A DNA stretch of 64,000 nt from Salinivibrio kushneri (lineage in GTDB: Bacteria > Pseudomonadota > Gammaproteobacteria > Enterobacterales > Vibrionaceae): positions 2,691,001 through 2,755,000 of the forward strand of contig NZ_CP040021.1 in NCBI RefSeq assembly GCF_005280275.1, in the 5' to 3' direction. Each line of letters begins with the position of its first letter. The first letter of the stretch is position 1. Below the pieces are notes generated by a model. It was not told where the DNA came from and made no database searches. It worked only from the letters and a program-made list of their open reading frames with translations. Positions 50,222 through 59,240 of the stretch are shown in pieces. The position numbers were made by a program, and so were the translations under genes.

Positions 50222-50362
50222 TGTGGATAACTTTGTTGGTAATTATTTTATAGGGTTTTGATTTTGTCTAAACAAACATAAGAAATGGATTTTTTATTAA
50301 ATAAAAACATTAACTTAGGCAAAATCACAGGATCTAGATCTTGATCGAAAAAGGATCCTGTG
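50222..50362. promoter_or_regulatory. DnaA-box-like site and GATC cluster upstream of polA
   Basis: A perfect DnaA box TGTGGATAA (50222-50230) is followed by an A/T-rich stretch (50235-50325). Four GATC sites then fall at 50331, 50337, 50343 and 50354, inside the inverted repeat CACAGGATC/GATCCTGTG. GATC clusters suggest Dam/SeqA influence. This could be the control region of polA (leftward) and elbB (rightward). The rest of 50125-50577 shows no gene. Confidence 0.45.
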
Positions 50363-50577
50363 GTGTGGAAAAAGAAATCGCTACTGGCGTCAAAGGTTGC
50401 AGAGAAAGTCATCACAAACTGCGGAGATAATCACCAATTTCTCTTGCGATCTTGGCTACTATTTCGCATAAGCCCTTGGCCAATGCGACACTGTTAGACG
50501 CAATTAAGCGTAGACGACGCTTTAAGCATTGCCCACTCGGATTGCAATATTTTAAATGCCGATACAAGGAGAGCGTG

Positions 50578-51228
50578 ATGAAAAAGGTGGCTGTGATCTT
50601 ATCTGGCTGCGGCGTGTTTGATGGTGCCGAGATCCAAGAAACTGTGTTATCCCTACTGGCCCTCGAGCAAAACGATGCTCAATGGCAGTGCTTTGCCCCA
50701 GATATCGATCAGCACCATGTTATTAACCATCGTACTGGCGAAGCGATGAGCGAAACGCGTAATGTGCTCACTGAAGCCAGCCGCATTGTGCGTGGGGAGA
50801 TACTTCCGCTAACTGATTTGAACGCCGATGACTTCGACGCCCTACTGGTTCCTGGCGGTTTTGGTGCCGCGAAAAACTTATCGGACTTTGCTTACAATGG
50901 CGATCCGGTTCAGGTACACCAAGATATGTTTGCAGTGTGTCAGGCCTTTGCCCGTTCCGAGAAGCCTGCTGGCTATATGTGTATCGCCCCGATCATGATC
51001 CCGCAGATCTACCCAAAAGGCGTCAAAGGCACCATTGGTAATGAGCCAGACATCGCCGCCGCCTTTAACCGTATGGGCGGTGAGCATATCGAATGTCCAG
51101 TATCGGATTATGTGTTAGACCAACGCCACCATCTGCTATCCACACCGGCCTATATGCTGGCAACATCTGTGTCGGACGCCGCGAGTGGCATCAATCGGAT
51201 GGTGAAAAAACTGGTTGAGCTGGCCTAA
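50578..51228 (+). CDS. elbB: Isoprenoid biosynthesis glyoxalase ElbB
   Basis: DJ-1/PfpI-family protein, 216 aa from the ATG at 50578 (AAGGAG upstream; E. coli 217). The upstream ORF extension to 50452 has no site. Nucleophile-elbow region AGYMCIAP holds the conserved Cys. Glyoxalase III-like activity is reported for E. coli ElbB; its link to isoprenoid formation is older and indirect. Confidence 0.93.
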   Translation: MKKVAVILSGCGVFDGAEIQETVLSLLALEQNDAQWQCFAPDIDQHHVINHRTGEAMSETRNVLTEASRIVRGEILPLTDLNADDFDALLVPGGFGAAKNLSDFAYNGDPVQVHQDMFAVCQAFARSEKPAGYMCIAPIMIPQIYPKGVKGTIGNEPDIAAAFNRMGGEHIECPVSDYVLDQRHHLLSTPAYMLATSVSDAASGINRMVKKLVELA

Positions 51229-51250
51229 GCACACAATAGGAAGACACAAA

Positions 51251-51401
51251 GAAAAAAGCGACGCCGAGAGCGGCGTCGCTGTAACAGGTGAGCGCAAAAA
51301 CAAAGCTGTTTTAATAACAGTTTGCTGGCCCCAATACACTGGAAGCAATGTGAGCAATGTCGTGCCTTCAGCGCTGAGCATGTGGGCTTTGCCCTGAAGA
51401 C
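51251..51401 (-). ncRNA. ryhB: RyhB sRNA, downstream copy
   Basis: The minus strand carries the core GCACGACATTGCTCACATTG and its continuation CTTCCAGTG (51333-51366), as in E. coli RyhB. It ends in the terminator AGCGACGCCG/CGGCGTCGCT plus T-run (51251-51280). Promoter TTGAAA, 17 bp, TATTGT. It folds a 5' hairpin (CTTCAG/CTGAAG). Length is about 150 nt, longer than E. coli RyhB (90 nt), with sequence outside the core differing from the other copy. Hfq-dependent iron-sparing riboregulator; in vibrios it lies near here. Confidence 0.92.
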
Positions 51402-51409
51402 AAGTTAAC

Positions 51410-51428
51410 AATAACCATTCTCATTAGC
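51410..51428 (-). promoter_or_regulatory. Fur box of downstream ryhB copy
   Basis: Minus strand GCTAATGAGAATGGTTATT, similar to the 19-bp Fur consensus, overlapping the promoter between -35 and -10. Fe-Fur should block transcription here. Confidence 0.75.
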
Positions 51429-51562
51429 ATTTTCAACAAATAATTTCGATGCTTTTTGATTTGTTGCTCTTGTGCTCAGACTCTCTCGCTGTCATCAAAC
51501 TGTCATTGCATCCACCGCCATAATGCCAACATCCATCGTTCGAAAAGCCAGCACCCAGAAAA

Positions 51563-51707
51563 GAAAAAAGCGACACCCCGAAAGGTGTCGCCTAGCAAAA
51601 ATGGGCTAACTTAATCACTGTCTGATAAGCGCCCCGCTAATACACTGGAAGCAATGTGAGCAATGTCGTGCCTTCAGGGTTAAGCATGTGGGCTTGACCC
51701 TGAGTGC
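51563..51707 (-). ncRNA. ryhB: RyhB sRNA, upstream copy
   Basis: Second copy with the same 34-nt core at 51639-51672 (minus). It ends in its own terminator, GCGACACC/GGTGTCGC plus T-run (51564-51591). Promoter TTGATA, 18 bp, TATTAT. Its 5' hairpin uses CAGGGT/ACCCTG, while the other copy uses CTTCAG/CTGAAG. The spacer between the copies (51434-51560) shows no gene. Two RyhB genes in tandem with separate promoters are unusual. Confidence 0.92.
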
Positions 51708-51715
51708 GAGTTAAT

Positions 51716-51734
51716 AATAACCATTCTCATTATC
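51716..51734 (-). promoter_or_regulatory. Fur box of upstream ryhB copy
   Basis: Minus strand GATAATGAGAATGGTTATT matches 15 of 19 positions of GATAATGATAATCATTATC and overlaps the promoter. Both copies should be de-repressed under iron limitation. Confidence 0.82.
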
Positions 51735-51774
51735 GTTTATCAAGAAAAAAATATGCTTATTTTCCACTCACTGT

Positions 51775-52209
51775 TCATTTATTGATCTGCTTCTCAAAAT
51801 AAAGTCGATAATCGGCAGGCTGACCTTTTTGCTCCAATGCCACCATCTGATAGCCATGACGCACCAGCATGCACACCATCGCGGTAAAGCGGTTGCGTGA
51901 TTTGACCGCAAGTGTTTGATAGCCAGAAGCCGCTACCCAAGCTTCTTGAGCCTGTAGCAGCGCTTTCGCTACCCCTTGATCTCGCGCCGCTTTGCTCACC
52001 CCGCCCAGCCAGCTATAAAACTGGGTCTCACTGGTGGCATAGCCTATTTTAGCCCCCACAGGCTCACCGTTTTGATACGCGACCAATACCAATGCCGTGC
52101 GTCCGGCTAATCGCGCGCGGCATTGCTCCAAGGATACTCCTGCATCCAACTCGGGCACGCTGTTAAGTACCGTTACCGCCTCCTCTAAGTACCCAGCACG
52201 AATTTCCAT
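51775..52209 (-). CDS. GNAT-family N-acetyltransferase
   Basis: A 144-aa single-domain GNAT protein. The acetyl-CoA loop region DQGVAKALLQAQEAW (about 84-98) and the strand TLAVKSRNRFTAMVCMLVRHGY (about 106-127) fit the fold. Substrate unknown. Its promoter side faces yhhQ; it points toward the ryhB copies. Confidence 0.85.
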   Translation of the reverse strand: MEIRAGYLEEAVTVLNSVPELDAGVSLEQCRARLAGRTALVLVAYQNGEPVGAKIGYATSETQFYSWLGGVSKAARDQGVAKALLQAQEAWVAASGYQTLAVKSRNRFTAMVCMLVRHGYQMVALEQKGQPADYRLYFEKQINK

Positions 52210-52229
52210 CTCACCTCCTCGTATTGACG

Positions 52230-52257
52230 TAAAAAAAGAGCCGCGATGCGACTCTTT
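52230..52257 (-). terminator. yhhQ terminator
   Basis: Minus strand AAAGAGTCGC/GCGGCTCTTT (one mismatch) with a 3-nt loop followed by seven T, just after the yhhQ stop. Confidence 0.8.
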
Positions 52258-52270
52258 ATTCTGCGACTGA

Positions 52271-52939
52271 CTAGGACGTTTGCTGCACCGTCGCCGACGG
52301 CGTCACCTGTGTGATTCGTCGAATAATCAGGTTGAGCAAAACCCCATACAGAGGAATAAACAGTCCCAAGCTAATAATCAACTTAAAGGCATAATCTACC
52401 AAGGCGATTTCGACCCAGTGCGCCGCCATAAAAGCATCTTGGCTTTGATAAAACGCAATCGCGAAAAAGGCGAGCGTGTCTGACGCATTACCAAACAAGG
52501 TGGAACAACTGGGCGCGACCCACCATTGGCGCTGCTGACGTAACCGATTGAACACATGAATATCTAAGATCTGACCCAGCAAGTAAGCCATGAAGCTGGC
52601 AATCGCAATCCGCGCGACGGTGAGATTAAAGCTACCCAGCTGCTCCATGCCTTGATAACTGCCTTGGTAAAACAAGACGGATAACACGTAGGAAATCAGC
52701 AGCGAGGGCACCATCACCAGCAAGATAATGCGGCGCGCCAGAGTCGGACCATAGATCCTGACGGTTAAATCAGTGGCCAAAAAAATAAACGGAAAGGTAA
52801 AGGCTCCCCAGGTGGTGTGGAAACCCCAAACCGTAAAGGGGATCTGCACCAAGTAATTACTGGAGGCAATAATGATTAGATGGAATAGAACGAGGTAACC
52901 CAGCGCTTTACGCTGCTGAGCAAGGGAAAAGTGGCTCAT
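52271..52939 (-). CDS. yhhQ: Queuosine precursor transporter YhhQ
   Basis: VUT-family importer (222 aa) of queuine precursors (preQ0/preQ1 in E. coli). Six membrane helices are likely (about 15-35, 42-58, 70-92, 110-130, 150-175, 190-210). Family motifs SNYLVQIPFTVWGFHTTWG and FLATDLTVRIYG are present. RBS AAAGG upstream. A TATAAT -10 lies at 53017-53022 on the minus strand. I see no preQ1 riboswitch in the leader. Confidence 0.92.
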   Translation of the reverse strand: MSHFSLAQQRKALGYLVLFHLIIIASSNYLVQIPFTVWGFHTTWGAFTFPFIFLATDLTVRIYGPTLARRIILLVMVPSLLISYVLSVLFYQGSYQGMEQLGSFNLTVARIAIASFMAYLLGQILDIHVFNRLRQQRQWWVAPSCSTLFGNASDTLAFFAIAFYQSQDAFMAAHWVEIALVDYAFKLIISLGLFIPLYGVLLNLIIRRITQVTPSATVQQTS

Positions 52940-53051
52940 CGTGCACCTTTTTGTTATTGGGGGCGAGGGAACCCAAAAGACTTAGCTACCCGTCTACAGG
53001 CAGCGCGAGGTGGCGAATTATACAGCAATCAATCGCCGGTGCCAGTGCAAT

Positions 53052-53366
53052 TTAAAGAGGCGGATGACGCGTCCACCAATGGCGCAAAAAGGCAATTACC
53101 TCGTCGCCCTCATTATCCAGCGCTTCTACCCACACGCTCTGGGTATAATGTGCCGCTTTGAGCATCAAGCGCGTGCCTTCAAAATCAATCAGCCAGGTCA
53201 TCATGTCAGCGTCCTGTTGGCACTCAAGCACAGAGGCCGCGAGGGTGTCTAACAACGGCTGACAGACTTCTTTAGCATTATCCGCATCAAGCTGAGGCTG
53301 ATAAAACGCCAAGGTGCTGTCGGACGCCATCAGTTGCCAGTTACTCGGTGCCATAACCAAATTCAC
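53052..53366 (-). CDS. DUF3630 family protein
   Basis: A 104-aa soluble protein; short mixed alpha/beta, no motifs I can place. Overlaps recQ by 26 bp and is likely cotranscribed with it, as in many vibrios. Function unknown. Confidence 0.8.
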   Translation of the reverse strand: MNLVMAPSNWQLMASDSTLAFYQPQLDADNAKEVCQPLLDTLAASVLECQQDADMMTWLIDFEGTRLMLKAAHYTQSVWVEALDNEGDEVIAFLRHWWTRHPPL

Positions 53367-55227
53367 TTACACTAAGATGATCATCAATTAAGTCCAAAAA
53401 CGCATCGCCGAATTTTTCCAGTTTGCGTTGCCCGACGCCACTGACCGCTAAGAGTTCCGCTTGCGATGACGGCAGCATCTCAGCCATTTCCATCAAACTG
53501 GCATCGTTAAATACCACGTAAGGCGGAATATCTTCTTCGTCAGCAATGGCCTTGCGCAACTTACGCAACTTGGCAAACAATTTTTTATCGTAATGGCGCT
53601 GGCTCAGTTTGTTGGCTTTGGTGCGCGGGCTGAGGCCAATACGCGGCACCGCCAGCTCAAGGGCAATCTCGCTGCGCAGTAATGGCCGCGCTTGTTCGGT
53701 CAACTGCAGCACTGAGCTGCGGGCAATGTTTTGTACCAAGTAACCGCGGTGGATCAATTGGCGAATAATACTCACCCAGTATTCATGGCTCCACTCTCGC
53801 CCGATACCATAGGTAGAGAGCTTGTCGTGACCATGATCTTTAATGCGCTGATTTTGCATCCCGCGCAATACTTCCACCACATACCCGACCCCGAAGCTTT
53901 GGTTAACACGGTACACGCACGACAGCGCTTTTTGTGCTTGTTCGGTGCCATCAAAATGGGTGGGTGGGTCGAGACAAATATCACAGTTGCCACAAGGTGT
54001 TTGGCGGTTCTCACCAAAGTAGTTAAGGAGCACTAAACGGCGACAGGTTTGCGCTTCGGCAAACGCCCCCATCGCGGTCAGTTTATGGCTTTCGACCTGC
54101 TTTTGTGGCCCATCCGGTTTTTCTTCCAAGCAGCGATGGAGCCATCCCATGTCGGAGGGGTCATATAACAACACCGCTTCAGCCGGCAGTCCATCTCGCC
54201 CGGCACGGCCGGTTTCTTGGTAGTAAGATTCAATATTGCGCGGCACATCATAGTGCACCACAAAGCGAACATTGGGCTTGTTGATCCCCATCCCAAATGC
54301 CACGGTCGCTACCACAATGTTGACATCATCACGTTGGAACGCCTCTTGGACTGATCCGCGCGCCTCAGTGGTCATCCCTGCATGGTAAGCGGCGGCGAGC
54401 ATATTGTTGTCACACAGTTTTTGAGTGACCTGCTCAACCCGCTTACGGCTATTACAATAGACAATCCCGGATTGGCCGCGTTGACCACTCAGAAACTGCA
54501 CCAATTGGGCTAAAGGTTTGTGCTTTTCCAGCAAGGTGTAACGAATGTTAGGACGGTCAAAGCTACCCAGATGCACCAGCGGATCATGCAGGGCAAGGCG
54601 GGATAAAATATCCTCGCGCGTGGTGGCATCCGCGGTGGCTGTCAGCGCCATCACAGGCACGTCAGGAAAGTGCTGTTTGAGCTGGCCTAAAGAGGCATAT
54701 TCGCGACGAAAGTCATGGCCCCACTGGGAAATACAGTGCGCTTCGTCGACTGCAATCAACGCCAGTTGCCACTCTGTTAAGCGATGGATAAAGTCGCGCC
54801 CCAACGCGCGCTCAGGCGACACATAGAGTAGCTTCACCTCCCCCTGATTTAACGCACGCAAGGTATCCGCTTGCGCCTCAGGCGTCATCGCTGAGTTTAA
54901 GCACGCCGCGGCAACCCCATTGGCATTAAGCTGGTCAACCTGATCTTTCATCAATGAAATCAAAGGTGAAATCACCACGGTCAAGCCGGTGCGCACCAAC
55001 GCGGGGATCTGATAGCACAGAGACTTGCCTCCCCCGGTCGGCATAATGACCAAGGCATCACGCCCCGCAATCGCCGCATCAATCACCGCTTGTTGCCCCT
55101 CACGGAACTGGTGATAACCAAACACCGCTTTGAGTACCTGATGGGCAGGGCTCATGGCAGGATCAGCAATGGGGGCGTCGCTAGACGTTGACGCATCGGC
55201 ATGGGCGGGGGTGGCGGACATAATCAA
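53341..55227 (-). CDS. recQ: ATP-dependent DNA helicase RecQ
   Basis: 628 aa (E. coli 609) with an extra N-terminal tail. Helicase core with Walker A TGGGKSL, DEAH box, and SF2 motifs V/VI (TVAFGMGINKPNVRF, QETGRAGRDG). Zinc cysteines C-x16-C-x2-C-x2-C in CRRLVLLNYF...CGNCDIC; winged helix; HRDC domain near the C-terminus. 3'-5' unwinding in recombination and fork repair. Confidence 0.97.
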   Translation of the reverse strand: MIMSATPAHADASTSSDAPIADPAMSPAHQVLKAVFGYHQFREGQQAVIDAAIAGRDALVIMPTGGGKSLCYQIPALVRTGLTVVISPLISLMKDQVDQLNANGVAAACLNSAMTPEAQADTLRALNQGEVKLLYVSPERALGRDFIHRLTEWQLALIAVDEAHCISQWGHDFRREYASLGQLKQHFPDVPVMALTATADATTREDILSRLALHDPLVHLGSFDRPNIRYTLLEKHKPLAQLVQFLSGQRGQSGIVYCNSRKRVEQVTQKLCDNNMLAAAYHAGMTTEARGSVQEAFQRDDVNIVVATVAFGMGINKPNVRFVVHYDVPRNIESYYQETGRAGRDGLPAEAVLLYDPSDMGWLHRCLEEKPDGPQKQVESHKLTAMGAFAEAQTCRRLVLLNYFGENRQTPCGNCDICLDPPTHFDGTEQAQKALSCVYRVNQSFGVGYVVEVLRGMQNQRIKDHGHDKLSTYGIGREWSHEYWVSIIRQLIHRGYLVQNIARSSVLQLTEQARPLLRSEIALELAVPRIGLSPRTKANKLSQRHYDKKLFAKLRKLRKAIADEEDIPPYVVFNDASLMEMAEMLPSSQAELLAVSGVGQRKLEKFGDAFLDLIDDHLSVSEFGYGTE

Positions 55228-55389
55228 GCTCGTTATTCAAACTGGCGCTCATTCTACCGACACCCTGTAGGCGATGAAACCCTGAGCACAGAGAAAGGTG
55301 CTTGCGCCCATCCTTACAACTTGTTACATCTAGACAACATGCACACGTTGGTGTTCATCCCTGACCGACACTTATAACGAGACTGCGCT

Positions 55390-56325
55390 GTGATTCCTGA
55401 TCCCAAACGTACACGCCAAGGCGTGTTATTGGCCCTGGCGGCCTACATTATGTGGGGTATCGCCCCCATGTACTTTAAAACGGTCAACCATATTCCGGCG
55501 CCGGAAATTTTAGCGCACCGGGTATTGTGGTCGTTTGTCTTTTTGGCATTGCTGCTTTTTTTCACCCGTCGTTTTTATCAGCTCAAGCCAATTATTCGCG
55601 AACCGAAAAAGCTGTTGATGTTAATGCTCACCTCTTGCTTTATTGGCTGTAATTGGCTGATTTTTATCTGGGCGATTGTTAATAACCGCATGCTGGATGC
55701 CAGCCTTGGCTACTACATTAATCCACTGGTGAACGTGGCGCTGGGGATGATCTTTCTTGGTGAGCGTTTCCGCCGTCTGCAGTGGCTTGCCGCCGCGCTG
55801 GCGTTGGTGGGAGTGTTGGTGCAACTGATCACCTTTGGTTCACTGCCTTGGATTGCGTTGGTGCTGGCCACCAGTTTTGCGATTTACGGCTTACTGCGCA
55901 AAAAAATCAATCTTCCTGCGGTGCCGGGTTTGTTTGTGGAAACCTGCACACTCTTACCCATTGCGCTGATTTATCTGTGGCAGTTTGCCGATACATCCAG
56001 CGCCAACCTGCTCGAGAATCCCATTAGCCTAAATATGCTACTGGCCGCTGCCGGTTTGATCACGACGGTGCCTTTACTGTGCTTTACCGGCGCCGCCACC
56101 CGTTTACCCTTAACGGTATTGGGCTTTTTCCAATATATCGGCCCTAGCTTAATGTTTTTACTCGCCGTCGGCTTGTATGACGAACCCTTTACCCCAGATA
56201 AAGCCACCACCTTTGCCTTTATTTGGGCCGCCTTGGCGATATTTAGCTTTGATGCCTATCGAGCGAAGCGCCAGCAAGAGGCCAAGATAGAGACCACGCC
56301 TTTGTCAGCAGGAAAATCAGGATGA
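55390..56325 (+). CDS. rarD: EamA-family transporter RarD
   Basis: A 311-aa ten-helix drug/metabolite transporter of the RarD subgroup. GTG start. N-terminal GVLLALAAYIMWGIAPMYFK and HRVLWSFVFL are the RarD signature. Linked to chloramphenicol sensitivity in Pseudomonas; substrate otherwise unknown. Overlaps the next gene by 4 bp (ATGA). Confidence 0.93.
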   Translation: MIPDPKRTRQGVLLALAAYIMWGIAPMYFKTVNHIPAPEILAHRVLWSFVFLALLLFFTRRFYQLKPIIREPKKLLMLMLTSCFIGCNWLIFIWAIVNNRMLDASLGYYINPLVNVALGMIFLGERFRRLQWLAAALALVGVLVQLITFGSLPWIALVLATSFAIYGLLRKKINLPAVPGLFVETCTLLPIALIYLWQFADTSSANLLENPISLNMLLAAAGLITTVPLLCFTGAATRLPLTVLGFFQYIGPSLMFLLAVGLYDEPFTPDKATTFAFIWAALAIFSFDAYRAKRQQEAKIETTPLSAGKSG

Positions 56326-56966
56326 ATGAGTTCGCTATTCTCGCCACGCTGGCGGGGGTACATATGATTGCGCTGCTCAGCCCCGGGCCCGACTTTGCCT
56401 TGGTGCTCCAAAATGCGACCCGTTATGGCCGTGCCACTGGCTTGGCGATTGCGCTGGGGTTATCACTCAGTATTTTGGCACACACAATATTGAGCATTAC
56501 CGGCATCAGTCTATTTGTGCATCAGCACCCGCAACTCTTTATGTGGGTACAGGTGGCAGGGGGCAGTGTGCTGATGTATTTAGGCCTTAGCGCAATCAAA
56601 GGCTTGCTCGCCGCCACCACAGAGCCGGCGCAAACCGCCAATGATGCGCCTGCGGTACGCGGCCAAAAACAGGCCTTTTGGAAAGGGGTGCTGACCAACC
56701 TTTTTAACCCTAAAGCCTTGGTGTTTTTTATTTCGTTGATGAGTACCTTGGTGCCGGCCAGCATGTCTGCCAGTGGCAAAGCCATGGCCGTGGCGGTGGT
56801 GTTCTTACTCTCATTAGGCTGGTTTTCGTCACTCGCCTGGCTGCTGTCGGGCAGTCGCGTACAGCAAGTGCTCACCAAAGTCGCCCCGGTTATCGATGGC
56901 CTGTGCGCACTGTTATTTTTGCTGTTAGGTGGCGCGGTCGTTTGGCAAGCCGGCGTGTTCGGCTAA
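56322..56966 (+). CDS. LysE/RhtB-family amino-acid exporter
   Basis: A 214-aa six-helix exporter. The family motif LLSPGPDFALVLQNATRYGR (about 18-37) is intact. It could be a RhtC-like threonine exporter. Coupled to rarD by a 4-bp overlap. Followed by the ACGCCCAGC/GCTGGGCGT hairpin at 57007-57028. Confidence 0.9.
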   Translation: MNEFAILATLAGVHMIALLSPGPDFALVLQNATRYGRATGLAIALGLSLSILAHTILSITGISLFVHQHPQLFMWVQVAGGSVLMYLGLSAIKGLLAATTEPAQTANDAPAVRGQKQAFWKGVLTNLFNPKALVFFISLMSTLVPASMSASGKAMAVAVVFLLSLGWFSSLAWLLSGSRVQQVLTKVAPVIDGLCALLFLLLGGAVVWQAGVFG

Positions 56967-57006
56967 CGCCGCGGCAGAAAAAGCAGGCAATGGGATAAAG
57001 ACCAAT

Positions 57007-57028
57007 ACGCCCAGCCGAAGCTGGGCGT
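57007..57028 (+). terminator. Hairpin between LysE-family gene and uvrD
   Basis: Stem ACGCCCAGC/GCTGGGCGT with CGAA loop between convergent genes. A T-run (TTTTTT) comes about 7 nt later on the plus strand; on the minus strand it is weak. Confidence 0.55.
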
Positions 57029-57059
57029 GTATGACGTTTTTTCCGTTGAACCGTCGGGC

Positions 57060-59240
57060 TTAAAGCGCTTCCAGTTTAGCATACTGAGTCACCAACCACT
57101 TAATCCCTTCCCCATTAAAGGCAACTTGCACGCGGCTTTGTCCGCCACTGCCTTCAAAGTTGATGATGGTGCCTTCACCAAACTTAGGGTGTTGAACCCG
57201 CTGACCCAAACTAAATCCGGTTTGGTTAAAGTTCTCTTGAGTCTGCGTTTTGGAAAAACGACCACCGCTTGCAGCAGGGCGTGAGACATTGGCACGCATG
57301 CGCACTTCTTCCAAGCAGGCCTCGGGCAGCTCACGAATAAAGCGCGAGATCTTATGGAACATGTCTTTGCCGTACACACGGCGCATTTCTGCGTAGGTGA
57401 GATAGAGTTTTTCCATCGCTCGCGTCATACCGACATAGCAAAGGCGACGCTCTTCTTCTAAGCGACCCGCTTCTTCGGCTGACATCTGACTGGGGAACAT
57501 GCCCTCTTCTACCCCGACCATAAAGACTAAGGGGAACTCGAGGCCTTTGGCACTGTGCAAGGTCATCAATTGGACCGCATCATCAAACTCGTCCGCTTGG
57601 CCTTCACCGGCCTCAAGGGCGGCGTGGGCCAAGAACGCCGACAGCGGTGTCATACCTTCCGCTTCCGCCTCTTCAGGCGGCGTAAATTGGCGCGTGGCCG
57701 TCACCAACTCTTCCAAGTTATCGACACGTGCTTGCGCTTTTTCGCCTTTTTCTTGCTCGTACATGGCGCGCAAGCCGGAGTGACGGATCACGGCATCGGT
57801 CTGTTGATACAGCGCCATGTCACGGGTGTCATCTTCTAGCGCATTGACCAACTCGATAAACCGGCCCAACGCATTGGCCGCGCGTCCTGCCAACGCTTTT
57901 TCTGCCAAAATTTGCTCGGCAGTGTGCCACAAGGTTTGGCCGCGATCGCGCGCCGCGCCACGAAGCGTCTCAAGGGTACGATCACCAATCCCTCGAGTGG
58001 GCGTGTTCACTACCCGCTCAAACGCCGCATCGTCATTGCGATTCGCCATCAAACGTAAATACGCCAGCGCATCTTTGATTTCTTGGCGTTCGAAAAAGCG
58101 CATGCCGCCGTAGATACGATAAGGCAGGCCGGCTTGAATTAAGGCTTCTTCCAGCACCCGAGATTGGGCGTTGTTGCGGTATAAAATGGCGCTATCAGTG
58201 AGTGCGCCGCCTTCGTCTTGCCAGGTTTTGATTTTCCCGACCACAAACCGCGCTTCATCCAGTTCATTAAAACCGGCATACACAGAGATGGGCTCACCCT
58301 CTTTGCCCTCGGTCCACAAGCTTTTGCCCATCCGGTCGGCATTGTTTTCAATCAGGGTGTTGGCCGCTTGCAAAATCGTACTGGTTGAGCGGTAGTTTTG
58401 CTCCAAACGAATGGTCTGCGGGGTAGTGAAATCGTCCAGAAAACGCTGAATATTCTCGACTTTCGCGCCACGCCAGCCGTAAATAGATTGGTCGTCGTCC
58501 CCCACAATCATTACATGCGCCTGTTGGCCAGCCATCATACGCAGCCACGCATATTGGATGTTGTTGGTATCTTGAAACTCATCCACCAAAATGTGCTGGA
58601 AACGTGCTTGATAGTGTTCACGGATCACTGCTTTATCGCGCAATAACTCTAAGGTTCGCAGCAAGATCTCGGCAAAATCCACCAAGCCGGCGCGATCACA
58701 GGCTTCTTGATACGCCTGATAAATCCGCAGCCAAGTGCTTTCAACCGGATCATGGCGGGTATCAATGTGCTTGGGACGCAAGCCTTCGTCTTTTTTGCCA
58801 TTGATATACCAACTCGCTTGCTTGGCAGGCCAGTGTTTTTCATCCAAGTTTTGCGCTTTAATTAACCGGCGTAGCAAGCGCTGCTGATCGTCTGAATCAA
58901 GAATTTGGAAGTCTTGTGGCAGGTTGGCGTCTAAATAGTGGGCACGGAGAATACGATGGCAAATACCGTGGAAGGTACCACACCACATGCCAGAGGCCGT
59001 GCCTTGCATCAATTGCTCAATACGGCCACGCATTTCGGCTGCAGCTTTGTTGGTGAAGGTCACCGCCATCACCGAGAACGGCGACGCCTCTTCCACCCGC
59101 ATCAGCCAAGCCATACGATGAACCAGCACACGGGTTTTACCACTACCGGCCCCGGCAAGCACTAAATGGTTACCAAGCGGCGCGGCCACGGCGTCACGCT
59201 GTTTGTCGTTGAGTCCGTCAAGAAGAGTTGATACGTCCAT
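57060..59240 (-). CDS. uvrD: DNA helicase II UvrD
   Basis: SF1A helicase of nucleotide-excision and mismatch repair. 726 aa from the ATG at 59240 (E. coli 720; opening MDVSTLLDGLNDKQRDAV). The longer ORF to 59327 adds 29 unsupported residues. Walker A AGAGSGKTR, DEFQDTN and YVGMTRAME motifs are present. The C-terminal Tudor-like domain ends with WLVTQYAKLEAL. Confidence 0.97.
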   Translation of the reverse strand: MDVSTLLDGLNDKQRDAVAAPLGNHLVLAGAGSGKTRVLVHRMAWLMRVEEASPFSVMAVTFTNKAAAEMRGRIEQLMQGTASGMWCGTFHGICHRILRAHYLDANLPQDFQILDSDDQQRLLRRLIKAQNLDEKHWPAKQASWYINGKKDEGLRPKHIDTRHDPVESTWLRIYQAYQEACDRAGLVDFAEILLRTLELLRDKAVIREHYQARFQHILVDEFQDTNNIQYAWLRMMAGQQAHVMIVGDDDQSIYGWRGAKVENIQRFLDDFTTPQTIRLEQNYRSTSTILQAANTLIENNADRMGKSLWTEGKEGEPISVYAGFNELDEARFVVGKIKTWQDEGGALTDSAILYRNNAQSRVLEEALIQAGLPYRIYGGMRFFERQEIKDALAYLRLMANRNDDAAFERVVNTPTRGIGDRTLETLRGAARDRGQTLWHTAEQILAEKALAGRAANALGRFIELVNALEDDTRDMALYQQTDAVIRHSGLRAMYEQEKGEKAQARVDNLEELVTATRQFTPPEEAEAEGMTPLSAFLAHAALEAGEGQADEFDDAVQLMTLHSAKGLEFPLVFMVGVEEGMFPSQMSAEEAGRLEEERRLCYVGMTRAMEKLYLTYAEMRRVYGKDMFHKISRFIRELPEACLEEVRMRANVSRPAASGGRFSKTQTQENFNQTGFSLGQRVQHPKFGEGTIINFEGSGGQSRVQVAFNGEGIKWLVTQYAKLEAL

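Noticed and set aside
50222-50362. Chromosome origin (oriC)
   Set aside because: Only one perfect DnaA box is visible and neither mioC nor gidA/mnmG flanks it. The neighbours are polA and elbB, so I treat it as a control region.
52940-53051. preQ1 riboswitch upstream of yhhQ
   Set aside because: The leader lacks the small aptamer's conserved stem and A-rich tail; only a promoter and ribosome site are visible.
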